Notes: generated from the letters alone by a model not told the origin. A stretch of DNA of 64,000 nt from Alicyclobacillus sp. SO9 (GCF_016406125.1 NZ_CP066339.1:1116001-1180000), one strand, 5' to 3'; shown: positions 34,618 through 44,023, counted from the first letter of the stretch. Made by a program: numbers and translations.

Positions 34618-34928
34618 TTGAAAGTTCCCCCTGTCATGGATATGATTGCGTTCGCAAATACCATAACTCTCCATGCAAATACAGAGGGTGGCTCTTTCGG
34701 GCTATCTTTGTTACAGGATTTTATCATATATTCATTAATCACCTTATTACATCTTATTAGCTGGATTCAGCAAGTATCAAAGTGAAGAATAGTGATGACA
34801 CGATGACAATATCTTTTTGGAGGACTGATCGAAGAAAGAGGAGTTTGCTATTTCTTCAACGAAAGTAGAGTTGCAAATGAAGAATATGGCTTGGAGTAAA
34901 ATAGAATGAAGACCATCGCAAGTGAAGA
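34618..34928. other. Non-coding AT-rich stretch
   Basis: About 310 bases upstream of the cupredoxin-like gene. Apart from presumable promoter sequence for that gene, I see no coding potential or strong structure. Confidence 0.5.
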
Positions 34929-34954
34929 ACGCGTGCGACGGATGCCGCACGCGT
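34929..34954 (-). terminator. Hairpin after the small peptide gene
   Basis: Perfect 8-bp stem ACGCGTGC/GCACGCGT with a ten-base loop, about 40 bases beyond the stop of the peptide gene. On the minus strand it is followed by TTCTTCACTT. It supports the peptide gene as a real transcription unit. Confidence 0.6.
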
Positions 34955-34993
34955 CTCAACTCTAACAGACACTCAGTTTCGCATGATTGAAGT

Positions 34994-35125
34994 TTAGCCG
35001 AGCACGTGCATGACGGCACTGACAATGGCAGGAGTTGGCGGAATACTTTCTGCTGGCGATACTGCCAATGCAGCCAAAGCCAGAGCACCAACACCAATTG
35101 CCAAGAGGGTTAAAGTTTTCTTCAT
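34994..35125 (-). CDS. Secreted signalling pro-peptide candidate (43 residues)
   Basis: A 43-codon gene from ATG 35125, with GGAG ten bases upstream. The product has a lysine-positive start and a long hydrophobic core (MKKTLTLLAIGVGALALAAL), a likely cleavage site near AVSPA-E, and a short mature tail ending SIPPTPAIVSAVMHVLG. This is the size and shape of Phr/NprX/AimP-type signalling pro-peptides. It lies head-to-head with an XRE-TPR receptor gene; only 30 bases separate the two starts, so each promoter would lie within or close to the other gene. The divergent layout is like shp/rgg pairs. An ordinary small secreted peptide is the alternative. Confidence 0.65.
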   Translation of the reverse strand: MKKTLTLLAIGVGALALAALAVSPAESIPPTPAIVSAVMHVLG

Positions 35126-35155
35126 AACTATACATCTCCAATCGAGGTGGTTTTA

Positions 35156-36598
35156 GTGGACATTCAGCAACGCGACGAACTACTTGCCTTCATGGCCGGT
35201 CACCGCATCATGACCCTGAGAAAACAGCACGGCATGTCTCAAGCTTACTTGGCTCGGGGAATCGTCAGTCAACCGACATTAAGTCTGCTAGAGACTGGGA
35301 AGCACTCCCCTCAACCTGAATTGCTGCGGCTGCTGGGTGAAAAGCTAGATGATTCTGTTCTCCTGACTTATGCCGAATTGACAGAGCAAAAAAATGACTA
35401 CATCGACATCCCCCCTGATGAAATTCTTGAGGCATTACTGCAGTATACTGCCAGTTGGACTGCATTTCATACAAACCTCGCAGTACAACTGTCTGAGTAT
35501 TATTTTAATCTTGGAAATCGCGAACATGCAGAAAAATTAGTCGATTTGGCTATTAATAATAAGCTCGACTCCATTCATTACTACAAGGCATGCAATTTAA
35601 AAGGGAAATTTCTCTTGTATTCTTTTGACTATATGGAAGCGGAGCAATACTTGCTGAGAGCCAATCATGCAGGGAATCTCTTGGATTCAAAGCTTCGGGC
35701 AACCGTTTTGTACAATCTGGGATATACCTACTTCTTTATGGACAAGTATGACCTTGCGTCGACCTATTGCGCTGAGGCCGTGGTCATTTGTCAGCAGGAG
35801 AGCAAGCTGTTTTGGCTGTACGCCAAAGCCCTCGGACTCAGGGGTGCCATTTACCATAAGGTCGGAAGATTGGACGAAGCCATGTCTAGTCTAGATGATG
35901 CCTTTGTCATGTTGGAAAAATTCAACGGTAATCTGGAAGACAAGTTTCGTGTCAGCATGTCTGCCGTGGACGTGTTGGAGTCCCAGGCCAGGTACGATGA
36001 GGCTGAGAAGTATCTGGAACGGCTTCGGGACCTTGCACCGGACTTTGAGGGCATTGGCGACACGTCATTGTCCGTATATTATCGTATTCTGGCTCGAATA
36101 CAGTTCAGGAAAGGGCTATATTCTCAAGCCGAGCTGTCAGTGTCTGAAGCCATCGGACACGCATTTAATGTCAATGATGACTGGTCTATCACCTGGTCTC
36201 TCATAACAGTGCTTGGAATCTATCGAGATGCGAGAAAGCGTCGTGATGCTGCGGAGCAAATTCTCACGATTGCTGAAGAGAAGCAGTTACCGATGCAGGG
36301 AGCGATTGCAGCAGAAGCTTTGCTCGAACTTTCGGGTGATTCTTTCCCCATTGAAGCGTACAAAGCGATTACTATGTATCGTACTGCATTGTTTCGAACA
36401 ATTTATCTTGAACCTGTAGCAGGTTTGCTGCCAAAACTTGAGCTCAAAACAGACGATAAAACTAGCGATGACGCAAATGGAATAGAGTCGGAGCCCGGAG
36501 GGGCGGAGTCAGCGGCAGCCAACGACCTTGGCAACGCCAAGTCGGAATCAGGGTCAAGAAACGAAGAAAATCAAAGAAAGGAGACGGGAGAAGTCTAG
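35156..36598 (+). CDS. XRE-TPR transcriptional regulator, RNPP-like peptide receptor
   Basis: A 480-residue protein. The N-terminal XRE helix-turn-helix (residues ~12-70) reads IMTLRKQHGMSQAYLARGIVSQPTLSLLE, cited in parts: LRKQHGMSQAYLARGI and SQPTLSLLETGK. Residues ~90-430 are a helical solenoid of at least six TPR-like repeats (e.g. ATVLYNLGYTYFFMDKYDLA; AKALGLRGAIYHKVGRLDEA). This is the NprR/PlcR/Rap-type plan, in which imported peptides bind the TPR groove. A Ser/Glu/Asp-rich tail of ~45 residues is extra. GTG 35156 follows GAGG by eight bases. It is divergent from a secreted mini-peptide gene and followed by two secreted S53 proteases, the kind of target NprR-like regulators control. 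Confidence 0.85.
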   Translation: MDIQQRDELLAFMAGHRIMTLRKQHGMSQAYLARGIVSQPTLSLLETGKHSPQPELLRLLGEKLDDSVLLTYAELTEQKNDYIDIPPDEILEALLQYTASWTAFHTNLAVQLSEYYFNLGNREHAEKLVDLAINNKLDSIHYYKACNLKGKFLLYSFDYMEAEQYLLRANHAGNLLDSKLRATVLYNLGYTYFFMDKYDLASTYCAEAVVICQQESKLFWLYAKALGLRGAIYHKVGRLDEAMSSLDDAFVMLEKFNGNLEDKFRVSMSAVDVLESQARYDEAEKYLERLRDLAPDFEGIGDTSLSVYYRILARIQFRKGLYSQAELSVSEAIGHAFNVNDDWSITWSLITVLGIYRDARKRRDAAEQILTIAEEKQLPMQGAIAAEALLELSGDSFPIEAYKAITMYRTALFRTIYLEPVAGLLPKLELKTDDKTSDDANGIESEPGGAESAAANDLGNAKSESGSRNEENQRKETGEV

Positions 36599-36692
36599 AA
36601 CTGCTCTTTTTATTATTAATAGCGAACCTTGCAGGCTTCCCAAATTTTATGTGGTAATTCGATATTATCCGAAAATTTTGGAGGTGTATCGA

Positions 36693-37865
36693 TTGAAGAA
36701 CAAGGTTCGCAAGCTTTCTGCAGGTGTATTTGGTATTGCTGCACTAACGTTTTTGGTTGGCTATGCTCCCGCGTCTCGCGCAGGAGGCCACCCGTCGAAA
36801 TGGACGGCACAGCTCCCGATTCACATCAAACGAGATGCTACGACCACGTATCAGAGCGGTTATACCCCCAGTCAGATTCGTACGGCATATGGCATCAATC
36901 AGCTTTCCGTAACAGGTGCCAATCAAACGATTGCTATTGTGGACGCCTATGGCAGTCCTACCATCCAACAAGACCTAGCGTCGTTTGACAGCCAGTTCGG
37001 ATTGTCCTCAGCAAACCTACAGATAGCCTATCCAAATGGCAAACCGCATCAAACAAACAGTGGCTGGGCGCTTGAAACTTCCTTGGATGTGGAATGGGCA
37101 CATGCAATAGCCCCAGGAGCCAAAATCATGTTGGTCGTTGCAAAGTCAGCTTCGACATCCAATCTTCTGTCAGCCATCAACTACGCAACTTCACACGGCG
37201 CACAGGTAGTATCCAATAGTTGGGGCGGGTCCGAGTTCTCCGGGGAATCCAGCTACAACTCCTATTTTCAGCATACCGGAGTCGTCTATCTGGCTTCTTC
37301 CGGCGATAGCGGCGCTGGCACGGAATGGCCGGCAGCTTCTCCTGATGTCCTTGGGACAGGCGGTACGACACTGAATCTTGGGTCGGGCGGCAGCTATGGC
37401 AGTGAAACAGCTTGGTCTGGGTCTGGCGGCGGTCAGAGCACCTATGAGTCTCGTCCGAGTTACCAGAACAATTGGTTGAGTGTGACGGGATCGCAAAGGG
37501 GTATTCCTGACGTCGCATGGGATGCCAACCCGAGTACAGGTGTGGCAGTATACGACAGCACAAGCGATCAAGGACAGTCTGGCTGGTTTGTTGTCGGCGG
37601 GACAAGCGTGTCAAGTCCGAGTTGGTCCGGCCTGATTGCCTTGGCAGACCAAGGTCGAACATCACCTCTGACCAGCCGTGATGCTATCTCCCAGATTTAC
37701 AACTTGGCTGGTACGACAGGAAGCACTGGCTACAACAAGTACTTCCATGACATCACACAAGGAAATAACGGCGGCTATTCCGCACAGCCAGGGTACGATC
37801 TCGTTACCGGTATCGGCAGTCCTCAGGCCAATAATCTGATTCCAGCACTCACAGCCGCTCCTTGA
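36693..37865 (+). CDS. Sedolisin (S53) protease without the usual pro-domain
   Basis: A 390-residue secreted serine-carboxyl protease. TTG 36693 follows GGAGG by eight bases and gives a proper signal peptide (KLSAGVFGIAALTFLVGYA). All S53 catalytic residues are present: Glu and Asp in ETSLDVEWAHAIAPGA, the oxyanion Asp in SSGDSGAG, and Ser in GGTSVSSPSWSGL; the calcium-site region is FHDITQGNNGGY plus GYDLVTGIGSP. Kumamolisins normally carry a ~190-residue pro-domain that folds and inhibits the enzyme; here only ~55 residues separate signal and catalytic core. It lies 94 bases after the receptor gene. Acts outside the cell at low pH, probably for peptide nutrition. Confidence 0.9.
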   Translation: MKNKVRKLSAGVFGIAALTFLVGYAPASRAGGHPSKWTAQLPIHIKRDATTTYQSGYTPSQIRTAYGINQLSVTGANQTIAIVDAYGSPTIQQDLASFDSQFGLSSANLQIAYPNGKPHQTNSGWALETSLDVEWAHAIAPGAKIMLVVAKSASTSNLLSAINYATSHGAQVVSNSWGGSEFSGESSYNSYFQHTGVVYLASSGDSGAGTEWPAASPDVLGTGGTTLNLGSGGSYGSETAWSGSGGGQSTYESRPSYQNNWLSVTGSQRGIPDVAWDANPSTGVAVYDSTSDQGQSGWFVVGGTSVSSPSWSGLIALADQGRTSPLTSRDAISQIYNLAGTTGSTGYNKYFHDITQGNNGGYSAQPGYDLVTGIGSPQANNLIPALTAAP

Positions 37866-37949
37866 GCCGGCATCACTAGTGAGGCTGGACACGTTTAAGG
37901 AAGGCGCGATTCGATACAACATTCCAAATTAGAATGCGGGGTCCTATTG

Positions 37950-40202
37950 ATGAAAAGAAATGGTATAGAAAAAATAAAATTAAGTTTAGGTACAAGCATT
38001 TTGGCCGGTTTTCTGCTGACGGCGGGAATGCCAACGGCTCTTGCGCAAAACCACTCCGGCAAGATGCGGCTGCCAGGAGCTGCGCCTGTCGCGGCGAAGC
38101 ACGGCAAGTTCCTCAAACATGCCAATGCGTCGAGAAAGATCTCTGTTACGATTAGTCTCAAGCTTCGAAATGAGGCACAGCTCAAACAGCTCATCCAAAA
38201 TCAGTACAACCCCCAATCCGCAGATTACAAGAAGTTTCTTACACCGGCAAAGTTTGCACAGGAATTTGGCCCGACAAAAACCACAGTTGCAGCGGTCAAG
38301 GCATACGCCAAATCCCATGGATTAACAGTCACCCACGTGTCTAAGGAGCGCACCCTTGTGCAAGTGCAAGGGACGGTGGGCCAAATGGAGAAAGCTTTTA
38401 GCGTCAAAATCAACAATTACAAGGATAGCTCAGGGAAGAAATTCTATGCGAATGCTACTTCACCGACTCTGCCGACTTCTCTGGCTGCCCAAGTGATTGG
38501 AATTTCAGGGCTAAACGACAAGGCCAGTTGGCATCACGCCAGTGCAACACCACTGCAGAGCAAAAAAGGGCTTCCGGGAATTCATCACACCATACTAGCT
38601 TCAATGCTGAATCACAGTACTACTCCTCACCTTGGCAACGGTCCTGCGGGAGGTTACACGCCAACTGAACTCCGATCGGCCTACAATGTGAGCCCCTTGA
38701 CTTCCGCTGGTATCAACGGATCGGGTCAAACCGTGGCGCTGTTCGAACTGGATGGTTACAATCAGTCCAATATTTCAACATATGACAGCTACTACAATTT
38801 GGGCAGCGCATCCCCGTCAACTGTACTCGTCGACGGATACAGCGGTGCTGCAGGCCAGGGAGAACCCGAAGTGGAACTCGACATCGAAGTGATTAACGCA
38901 ATTGCACCAAAGGCCAACGTTGTTGTTTATGAGGGGCCGAACAGTACACAGGGTGTCATTGACACCTATCAAAAGATTGCTACCGCAGACACTGCAAAGC
39001 AAGTCAGCAGCAGTTGGGGGCAATCTGAGTTATCAAGTAATACGTCTACTATGAACAGTTTGAATTCGATTTTTCAACAGATGGCCAGTCAAGGTCAGAG
39101 CATGTTCGCGGCTGCAGGAGACAATGGGGCTTATGACGGCGGCGGCTCCCAGTTAGCTGTGGACAGCCCCTCCAATGACCCTTACGTCACAGGGGTCGGC
39201 GGAACGCATTTGACCCTGTCCAACGGCAGCTATGGCAGTGAATCTGTCTGGTCCAATTCTTCCAACAATTCGGGTGGCGGCGGAGGATTATCTACGGTGT
39301 ACAGTCAACCGAGTTGGCAAACCGGACCGGGCGTACAAAACAGTTACAGCAACGGGATGCGCGAGGTGCCGGATGTGTCGGCCGACGCAGATCCAAGCAC
39401 AGGCTACTCCATCTACAGTCAGGGTTCGTGGACGGTGTACGGAGGGACATCTTGTGCAGCACCGCTGTGGGCTGGACTGGCTGCTCTGAATAACCAGTAC
39501 GCTGCCAAGAACGGTAAGTCAGCCTTAGGATTTGCAAATCCAACCCTCTACAAAATGTTTAACACCACACAGACTTACCCGGCATATCACGATGTCACAC
39601 AGGGGAACAACCTGTACTATCCCGCAACATCTGGCTACGATATGGCTTCCGGAATTGGAACCCCGAACGCCTACAATCTCATTCGTGACATCAATGGAAC
39701 GTCCACGGGAGGTACCGGCGGCGGATCCGGCGGAGGTACAACCCAGACTCAACTGATTCAAAACGGCGGCTTTGAGAGCGGTACGAGTCCTTGGGTTGAA
39801 TCAAGCTCGGGAGGCTATCAGCTGATTGACACAACGAACCCCCATACAGGCAGCTATTCAGCTTACTTGGCAGGGTACAATAATGCTAACGATTCAATTT
39901 ACCAAACCATTTCCATTCCGAGCTCTGCCACGAAGGTCACGTTGTCCTATTGGACGGATGTCCAAACCACGGAGACCACTCACAGCTACGACTTCCTGAA
40001 AGTAGAACTGAGAGACGCTAACGGCAATGTTCTGAAGACAATTCAAACCCAGAGCGATGCTACAGCTACTGGCTGGAAGAGCCAGTCGTTCGACATTAGC
40101 GGGTATGCAGGAAAGACGGTTGAAGTGTATTTTGACGGGACAAATGATTCCAGTAATCCGACTGACTTCTTTGTGGATGACGTCAGTGTGACAGCTAATT
40201 GA
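37950..40202 (+). CDS. Kumamolisin-type sedolisin (S53) protease with C-terminal jelly-roll domain
   Basis: A 750-residue preproprotease. Order: signal peptide (~1-33), pro-kumamolisin domain (~45-190, with LRNEAQLKQLIQNQYNPQS and YKKFLTPAKFAQEFGPT), linker, S53 catalytic domain (~230-590) and, after a Gly/Thr-rich hinge, a ~155-residue beta-jelly-roll (starting LIQNGGFESGTSPWVESS), probably substrate-binding. Catalytic Glu/Asp are in GEPEVELDIEVINAIAPKA, oxyanion Asp in AAGDNGAYD, Ser in GGTSCAAPLWAGL. Start may be TTG 37947 or ATG 37950; the ribosome binding site is weak. It follows the first protease by 84 bases with no terminator seen, so the two may be co-transcribed. A GC-rich terminator follows. 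Confidence 0.93.
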   Translation: MKRNGIEKIKLSLGTSILAGFLLTAGMPTALAQNHSGKMRLPGAAPVAAKHGKFLKHANASRKISVTISLKLRNEAQLKQLIQNQYNPQSADYKKFLTPAKFAQEFGPTKTTVAAVKAYAKSHGLTVTHVSKERTLVQVQGTVGQMEKAFSVKINNYKDSSGKKFYANATSPTLPTSLAAQVIGISGLNDKASWHHASATPLQSKKGLPGIHHTILASMLNHSTTPHLGNGPAGGYTPTELRSAYNVSPLTSAGINGSGQTVALFELDGYNQSNISTYDSYYNLGSASPSTVLVDGYSGAAGQGEPEVELDIEVINAIAPKANVVVYEGPNSTQGVIDTYQKIATADTAKQVSSSWGQSELSSNTSTMNSLNSIFQQMASQGQSMFAAAGDNGAYDGGGSQLAVDSPSNDPYVTGVGGTHLTLSNGSYGSESVWSNSSNNSGGGGGLSTVYSQPSWQTGPGVQNSYSNGMREVPDVSADADPSTGYSIYSQGSWTVYGGTSCAAPLWAGLAALNNQYAAKNGKSALGFANPTLYKMFNTTQTYPAYHDVTQGNNLYYPATSGYDMASGIGTPNAYNLIRDINGTSTGGTGGGSGGGTTQTQLIQNGGFESGTSPWVESSSGGYQLIDTTNPHTGSYSAYLAGYNNANDSIYQTISIPSSATKVTLSYWTDVQTTETTHSYDFLKVELRDANGNVLKTIQTQSDATATGWKSQSFDISGYAGKTVEVYFDGTNDSSNPTDFFVDDVSVTAN

Positions 40203-40236
40203 ATGAAGTAAAATTGTAACAAAGTGTACATCACGG

Positions 40237-40269
40237 GCCCCCGGTATTCGGATATGCTGGGGGCTTTGT
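40237..40269 (+). terminator. Terminator of the protease genes
   Basis: GCCCCC (40237-40242) pairs with GGGGGC (40259-40264), followed by TTTGTT. Confidence 0.7.
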
Positions 40270-40509
40270 TATGTTGTCTGCGTGCGGGAGGGACCCATCG
40301 GTGTCCATTCAAGGCTATAATGAGGGTATTCGGAAGATAGTCTTAATGGCGTCTTATCACAACACAGGACAGCACTTTGTTTCGGAGGCACTTGTTCGGC
40401 ACGTCGGCCGCACTTATGGATAATGTTGCTTTGGAAAAAATAAAGGCAGCAAGTACAAAGTTTGAGGACTTGCGTACGCCAGAGTAGACCCGGGGTTAGG
40501 AGATGAATA

Positions 40510-41538
40510 ATGGATTTTTCCACTTCAAAGAGAAAAGAAGAACATATTGATATCGTACTTAATAAGGAAGTAACAGGGCGCGGCATCAAAACAGGTTTCG
40601 ACGACTACCGTTTTGAGCATCAGTCCCTCCCTGAGATTCGTTTTGACGAGATTAGCCTGGCATCGCAGTTTCTTTCGAAAAAGATGCAAACACCTTTTCT
40701 GATAAGTTCAATGGTTGGCGGGACTGACAGGGCCAAGAACATAAATAAAACACTGGCCTCTGTTGCTGAGCGGAGAGGTTGGGCTATGGCCCTCGGTTCG
40801 GTCCGTTCCGCTATTGAGCGCCCTGATACAAGTGACACATACGAGGTTCGAAGATATGCTCCGAGTATCCCCATTTTAGCAAACATTGGCGCTGTTCAAT
40901 TGAATTACGGCTATGGCGTAGAGGAATGCAAGAGAGCCGTAGAATTAACCCAAGCAGACGGATTGATACTGCATATGAATAGTCTCCAAGAAGTTTTTCA
41001 ACCTGAAGGAAATACGGACTTCAAAGGACTTTTATCGCAAATCGAAACGCTTTGTACCGAACTCTCTGTACCGGTCGGTGTGAAGGATGTGGGGTTTGGT
41101 GTAACTGGATTACTGGCCGAAGAACTGTTTCAACGAGGCGTGAGCTTTGTTGACGTTGCAGGAGCAGGCGGCACATCGTGGATACAGGTCGAGAAATACC
41201 GCAATCCCGATGAGGTGAAAAAGGCTGCTGCAGAAGTCTTTCAAGGCTGGGGGAATCCTACAGCAAACTGCATTGTGGACGTTGTGTCGCGTCCGTCTGC
41301 GGGTACCGTTATCGCCAGCGGCGGTTTAAGTAACGGTTTGGACGCAGCTAAAGCCCTAGCGCTTGGTGCAAACTTGGCAGGATTTGGACGTTCCATCCTG
41401 GCAGCAGCGGTGGAATCGGAAGAACGGTTAAATCAATTGTTTGAAGGCATTGAACTTCAGTGCAGAATTGCCATGTTTGGTATTGGCGTCCCTACAATTG
41501 ACGCACTTCGGCATACCACCAGGCTGCATCGTATGTAG
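40510..41538 (+). CDS. fni: Type 2 isopentenyl-diphosphate delta-isomerase
   Basis: A 342-residue FMN enzyme that interconverts IPP and DMAPP. Family marks are the N-terminal RKEEHID, FDDYRFEHQSLPEI, TPFLISSMVGGT, GSVRSAI, NIGAVQLNYG, LHMNSLQE and the FMN-phosphate region VAGAGGTSWIQVE. The glycine motif ASGGLSNGLDAAKALALGA (in parts) is also present. Length agrees with Bacillus and Staphylococcus Fni (~345). ATG 40510 has AGGAG upstream. It is a single gene between the protease terminator and a convergent MFS gene. No other isoprenoid gene is nearby. Confidence 0.95.
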   Translation: MDFSTSKRKEEHIDIVLNKEVTGRGIKTGFDDYRFEHQSLPEIRFDEISLASQFLSKKMQTPFLISSMVGGTDRAKNINKTLASVAERRGWAMALGSVRSAIERPDTSDTYEVRRYAPSIPILANIGAVQLNYGYGVEECKRAVELTQADGLILHMNSLQEVFQPEGNTDFKGLLSQIETLCTELSVPVGVKDVGFGVTGLLAEELFQRGVSFVDVAGAGGTSWIQVEKYRNPDEVKKAAAEVFQGWGNPTANCIVDVVSRPSAGTVIASGGLSNGLDAAKALALGANLAGFGRSILAAAVESEERLNQLFEGIELQCRIAMFGIGVPTIDALRHTTRLHRM

Positions 41539-41555
41539 CGTGACCTTTCTTCACC

Positions 41556-43037
41556 TCAAATATCCCACTGCCGACCTTTGGTGCGCAGCAGGGCTGCTAC
41601 AATGCCTGCCACAGATGCTGCCAGTAACGCCGTCAGTGCCCAGTGAAAACCCGTTGTTAACAACTGAATATCAGTGTGGGATACATGAGCCATGCGCCCA
41701 GCATAGACGGCGTTTTTCAACCGGGTTGGCAGTCCAGACGTCACGAGCGCCAGAGACAAGGCTGTTCCGATGACTTGTCCCATATTTTGCAGCATGGACC
41801 TCAGTCCGTTGGCAATACCCCGCCTCTCCGTTGGCACGCTGGTCATGATAAATGTCGTGTTGGGGGTCATGAACAATCCAGCCCCCGCACCAACGAGAAA
41901 CATGGCGACAAGGGAAAGCAACAGAGCGTGTCCGCCACCCAGAAATCCCGCCAGCAAAGCCAATCCAATGATGGTCACAGCTAAGCCAACAGCGGACAGC
42001 AGACGGTATGTAAAACGAGCTGCTAAACTGCCGGCAATCGGGGACATGAGCATCATACCGATGGTGACGGGAAGGACGCGTAGACCTGCGGCAAATGGAT
42101 TCAGACCAGATGTACTTTCAAAAAACAGAGCAATTAACAATACCACTGAGGTTCGCACCATGTTGTTGAACAGTGCAGCAATATAGCTTAGAGAAATATT
42201 TCTGCTGCGAAGCAGTTGCAGGTCGACAACAGGAGCAGGACTGTGTTGTTGTTGAACAACGAATATCGGGAGGCCGATGACAAATACTGCTGCTCCTAAC
42301 ATGACAATGGGGCTGAGCCACCCTAATACTCCTCCTTCGGACAGAGCAAGGATGAGTCCAGCCAGCACAATGAATATGAGACCACTGCCAACCCAGTCGA
42401 TGGTTTCACGCTTTTCGGGTTTTGTACCTTCATGAAGCGTGAATGCCGCCCAGACTACGCCTATAACGCCAAGCGGGACATTAAACCAAAAAACCCATCT
42501 CCACCCCAATTGAAATGCAATCCAGCCGCCGAGAACCGGTCCCACCAATTGGGCTACAGAGCTCACCAGAACGTTAATACCTAGTCCACGGCTCAACAAA
42601 GGTTCGGGAAAGCTGTCTGTCAACAGTGCTGTGGTATTCGTAATAATCATGGCGCCGCCTGCTGCCTGAAACATACGCAGAATAATCAATACGGCTACAT
42701 TTGGAGAAATCCCAATGAGCAGACTGACTCCTGTAAATAAAATAAAGCCTGCTAAATACATCTTTTTTCGGCCAAATATATCTGCCATCCGCCCAAATAC
42801 GAGAATGAGAATAGTATTCGCTAACATATATGATAGAAGTATCCAGCTGGCAGAAGTTGATCCAGCATGAAAGTGATTGGCAATGTCCGGAAGCGCTACG
42901 TTCAGTGTTCCGACGTTCAGCAATGTCAGCATGACACCAATGGATGTTACAGACAGGACTAGCCATGGATACCTCTTTGAAGCCCTGCGGTTGTTTCGAA
43001 CAGAATTTAGGTTGTTGTGCCGGTTTAGATGACTCAT
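41556..43037 (-). CDS. MFS drug exporter, EmrB/QacA (DHA2) family
   Basis: A ~493-residue, 14-helix exporter. Motif A appears as FGRMADIFGRKKMYLAG after helix 2, and the N-terminal WLVLSVTSIGVMLTLLNVGTLNVALPDIA (cited in parts) includes the LNVALP signature of DHA2 transporters. FMTPNTTFIMTSVP matches motif near helix 11. Both ATG 43049 and ATG 43037 are possible; CGGAG stands 12 bases before the latter and directly next to the former, so I use 43037. Proton-driven efflux of cationic drugs is typical. It is convergent with fni and divergent from the LysM hydrolase. Confidence 0.88.
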   Translation of the reverse strand: MSHLNRHNNLNSVRNNRRASKRYPWLVLSVTSIGVMLTLLNVGTLNVALPDIANHFHAGSTSASWILLSYMLANTILILVFGRMADIFGRKKMYLAGFILFTGVSLLIGISPNVAVLIILRMFQAAGGAMIITNTTALLTDSFPEPLLSRGLGINVLVSSVAQLVGPVLGGWIAFQLGWRWVFWFNVPLGVIGVVWAAFTLHEGTKPEKRETIDWVGSGLIFIVLAGLILALSEGGVLGWLSPIVMLGAAVFVIGLPIFVVQQQHSPAPVVDLQLLRSRNISLSYIAALFNNMVRTSVVLLIALFFESTSGLNPFAAGLRVLPVTIGMMLMSPIAGSLAARFTYRLLSAVGLAVTIIGLALLAGFLGGGHALLLSLVAMFLVGAGAGLFMTPNTTFIMTSVPTERRGIANGLRSMLQNMGQVIGTALSLALVTSGLPTRLKNAVYAGRMAHVSHTDIQLLTTGFHWALTALLAASVAGIVAALLRTKGRQWDI

Positions 43038-43207
43038 GCTGAAACACATCTCCGTTATGACAGTAAATTAGTACTTGCTTTTCATGCTTTAATGTTTTGG
43101 CTTGTACAAACCGAAATTTAAATACCTATTTTACCAGACTTTTGGCAATGAACCTCATTCCTAACCATGATATAGTGTCAACCATAACCAAAGAGAGGAA
43201 TGAGAAC

Positions 43208-44023
43208 ATGCGCTTCAAGAAAACAGGAATGAGCATAGCTGCGGCTGCATCAGTGATTACCATTGGCGCGGCGACAGTACCAAATGCATTTGCTGCGACA
43301 ACAAATACGGTGCGTGTGCAATCAGGCGACTCTCTGTGGAAGATTGCACATGCTCACCATATTAGCGTGCAGTCTCTTGAACAAGCAAATCCTTCCGTGA
43401 GTCCAAACAATTTAGCGATTGGTACGATTTTGCGTTTGCCGAGTTTGTATACTGTACAGTCTGGTGATACGCTTTGGAAAATTTCGCGACAGTATGGGGT
43501 AACGCCGACAAGTCTTCAAGCGGCAAACAAGGGAATCAACCCCGTCAACTTGAGAATTGGGAAGGTGTTGATTATACCGAGTCAACATTCATCGGGTACA
43601 ACGACACAGTCTCCTCTTGTATCGACAACCTCCCAATCTTCATCATCCTATAGCTCCACAGACCTGTATTGGATGACGCATCTCATCCATGCCGAAGCGG
43701 GATCGCAACCTATGAAAGCAAAAATTGCCGTGGGTGATGTGATAATGAATCGTGTTCACAGCCCGAATTATCCCAATAGCGTCAAAGGCGTGATTTTTCA
43801 AGTCGCGAACGGACATTATCAGTTCACACCCGTCCTTAATGGATACATCTACTCCAGCCCAGGCAGCACGGACAGGCAGGCCGCTTTAGATGTATTGAAA
43901 TATCACGACAATATTGTACCTAGTGCGTTTGTGTTTTACACACCGAGCGGGACGCCGGCCGCTAGTTGGGTCCGAAAGCAGCCCTATGTTGCGCAATATG
44001 GGCAGTTAGTCTTTGCAAAGTAG
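43208..44023 (+). CDS. LysM cell-wall hydrolase (SleB/CwlJ-type Hydrolase_2)
   Basis: A 271-residue exported protein. The signal peptide ends AFAA (~residue 29). Two LysM domains follow, VQSGDSLWKIAHAHHIS and VQSGDTLWKISRQYGVT, each ~44 residues, which bind peptidoglycan. After a Ser/Thr linker comes a Hydrolase_2 domain with the catalytic glutamate in LIHAEAGSQ and the downstream VGDVIMNRVHSPNYPNSVKGVIF (in parts). This family includes the spore-cortex lytic enzymes SleB and CwlJ and the general hydrolase YkvT. ATG 43208 has GAGAGG upstream. It ends in a large terminator and is a stand-alone unit. Confidence 0.9.
   Translation: MRFKKTGMSIAAAASVITIGAATVPNAFAATTNTVRVQSGDSLWKIAHAHHISVQSLEQANPSVSPNNLAIGTILRLPSLYTVQSGDTLWKISRQYGVTPTSLQAANKGINPVNLRIGKVLIIPSQHSSGTTTQSPLVSTTSQSSSSYSSTDLYWMTHLIHAEAGSQPMKAKIAVGDVIMNRVHSPNYPNSVKGVIFQVANGHYQFTPVLNGYIYSSPGSTDRQAALDVLKYHDNIVPSAFVFYTPSGTPAASWVRKQPYVAQYGQLVFAK

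Noticed and set aside
36528-36692. Long N-terminal extension of the first sedolisin
   Set aside because: It overlaps the regulator gene out of frame, is not signal-like, and GGAGG sits before TTG 36693, which gives a proper signal peptide.
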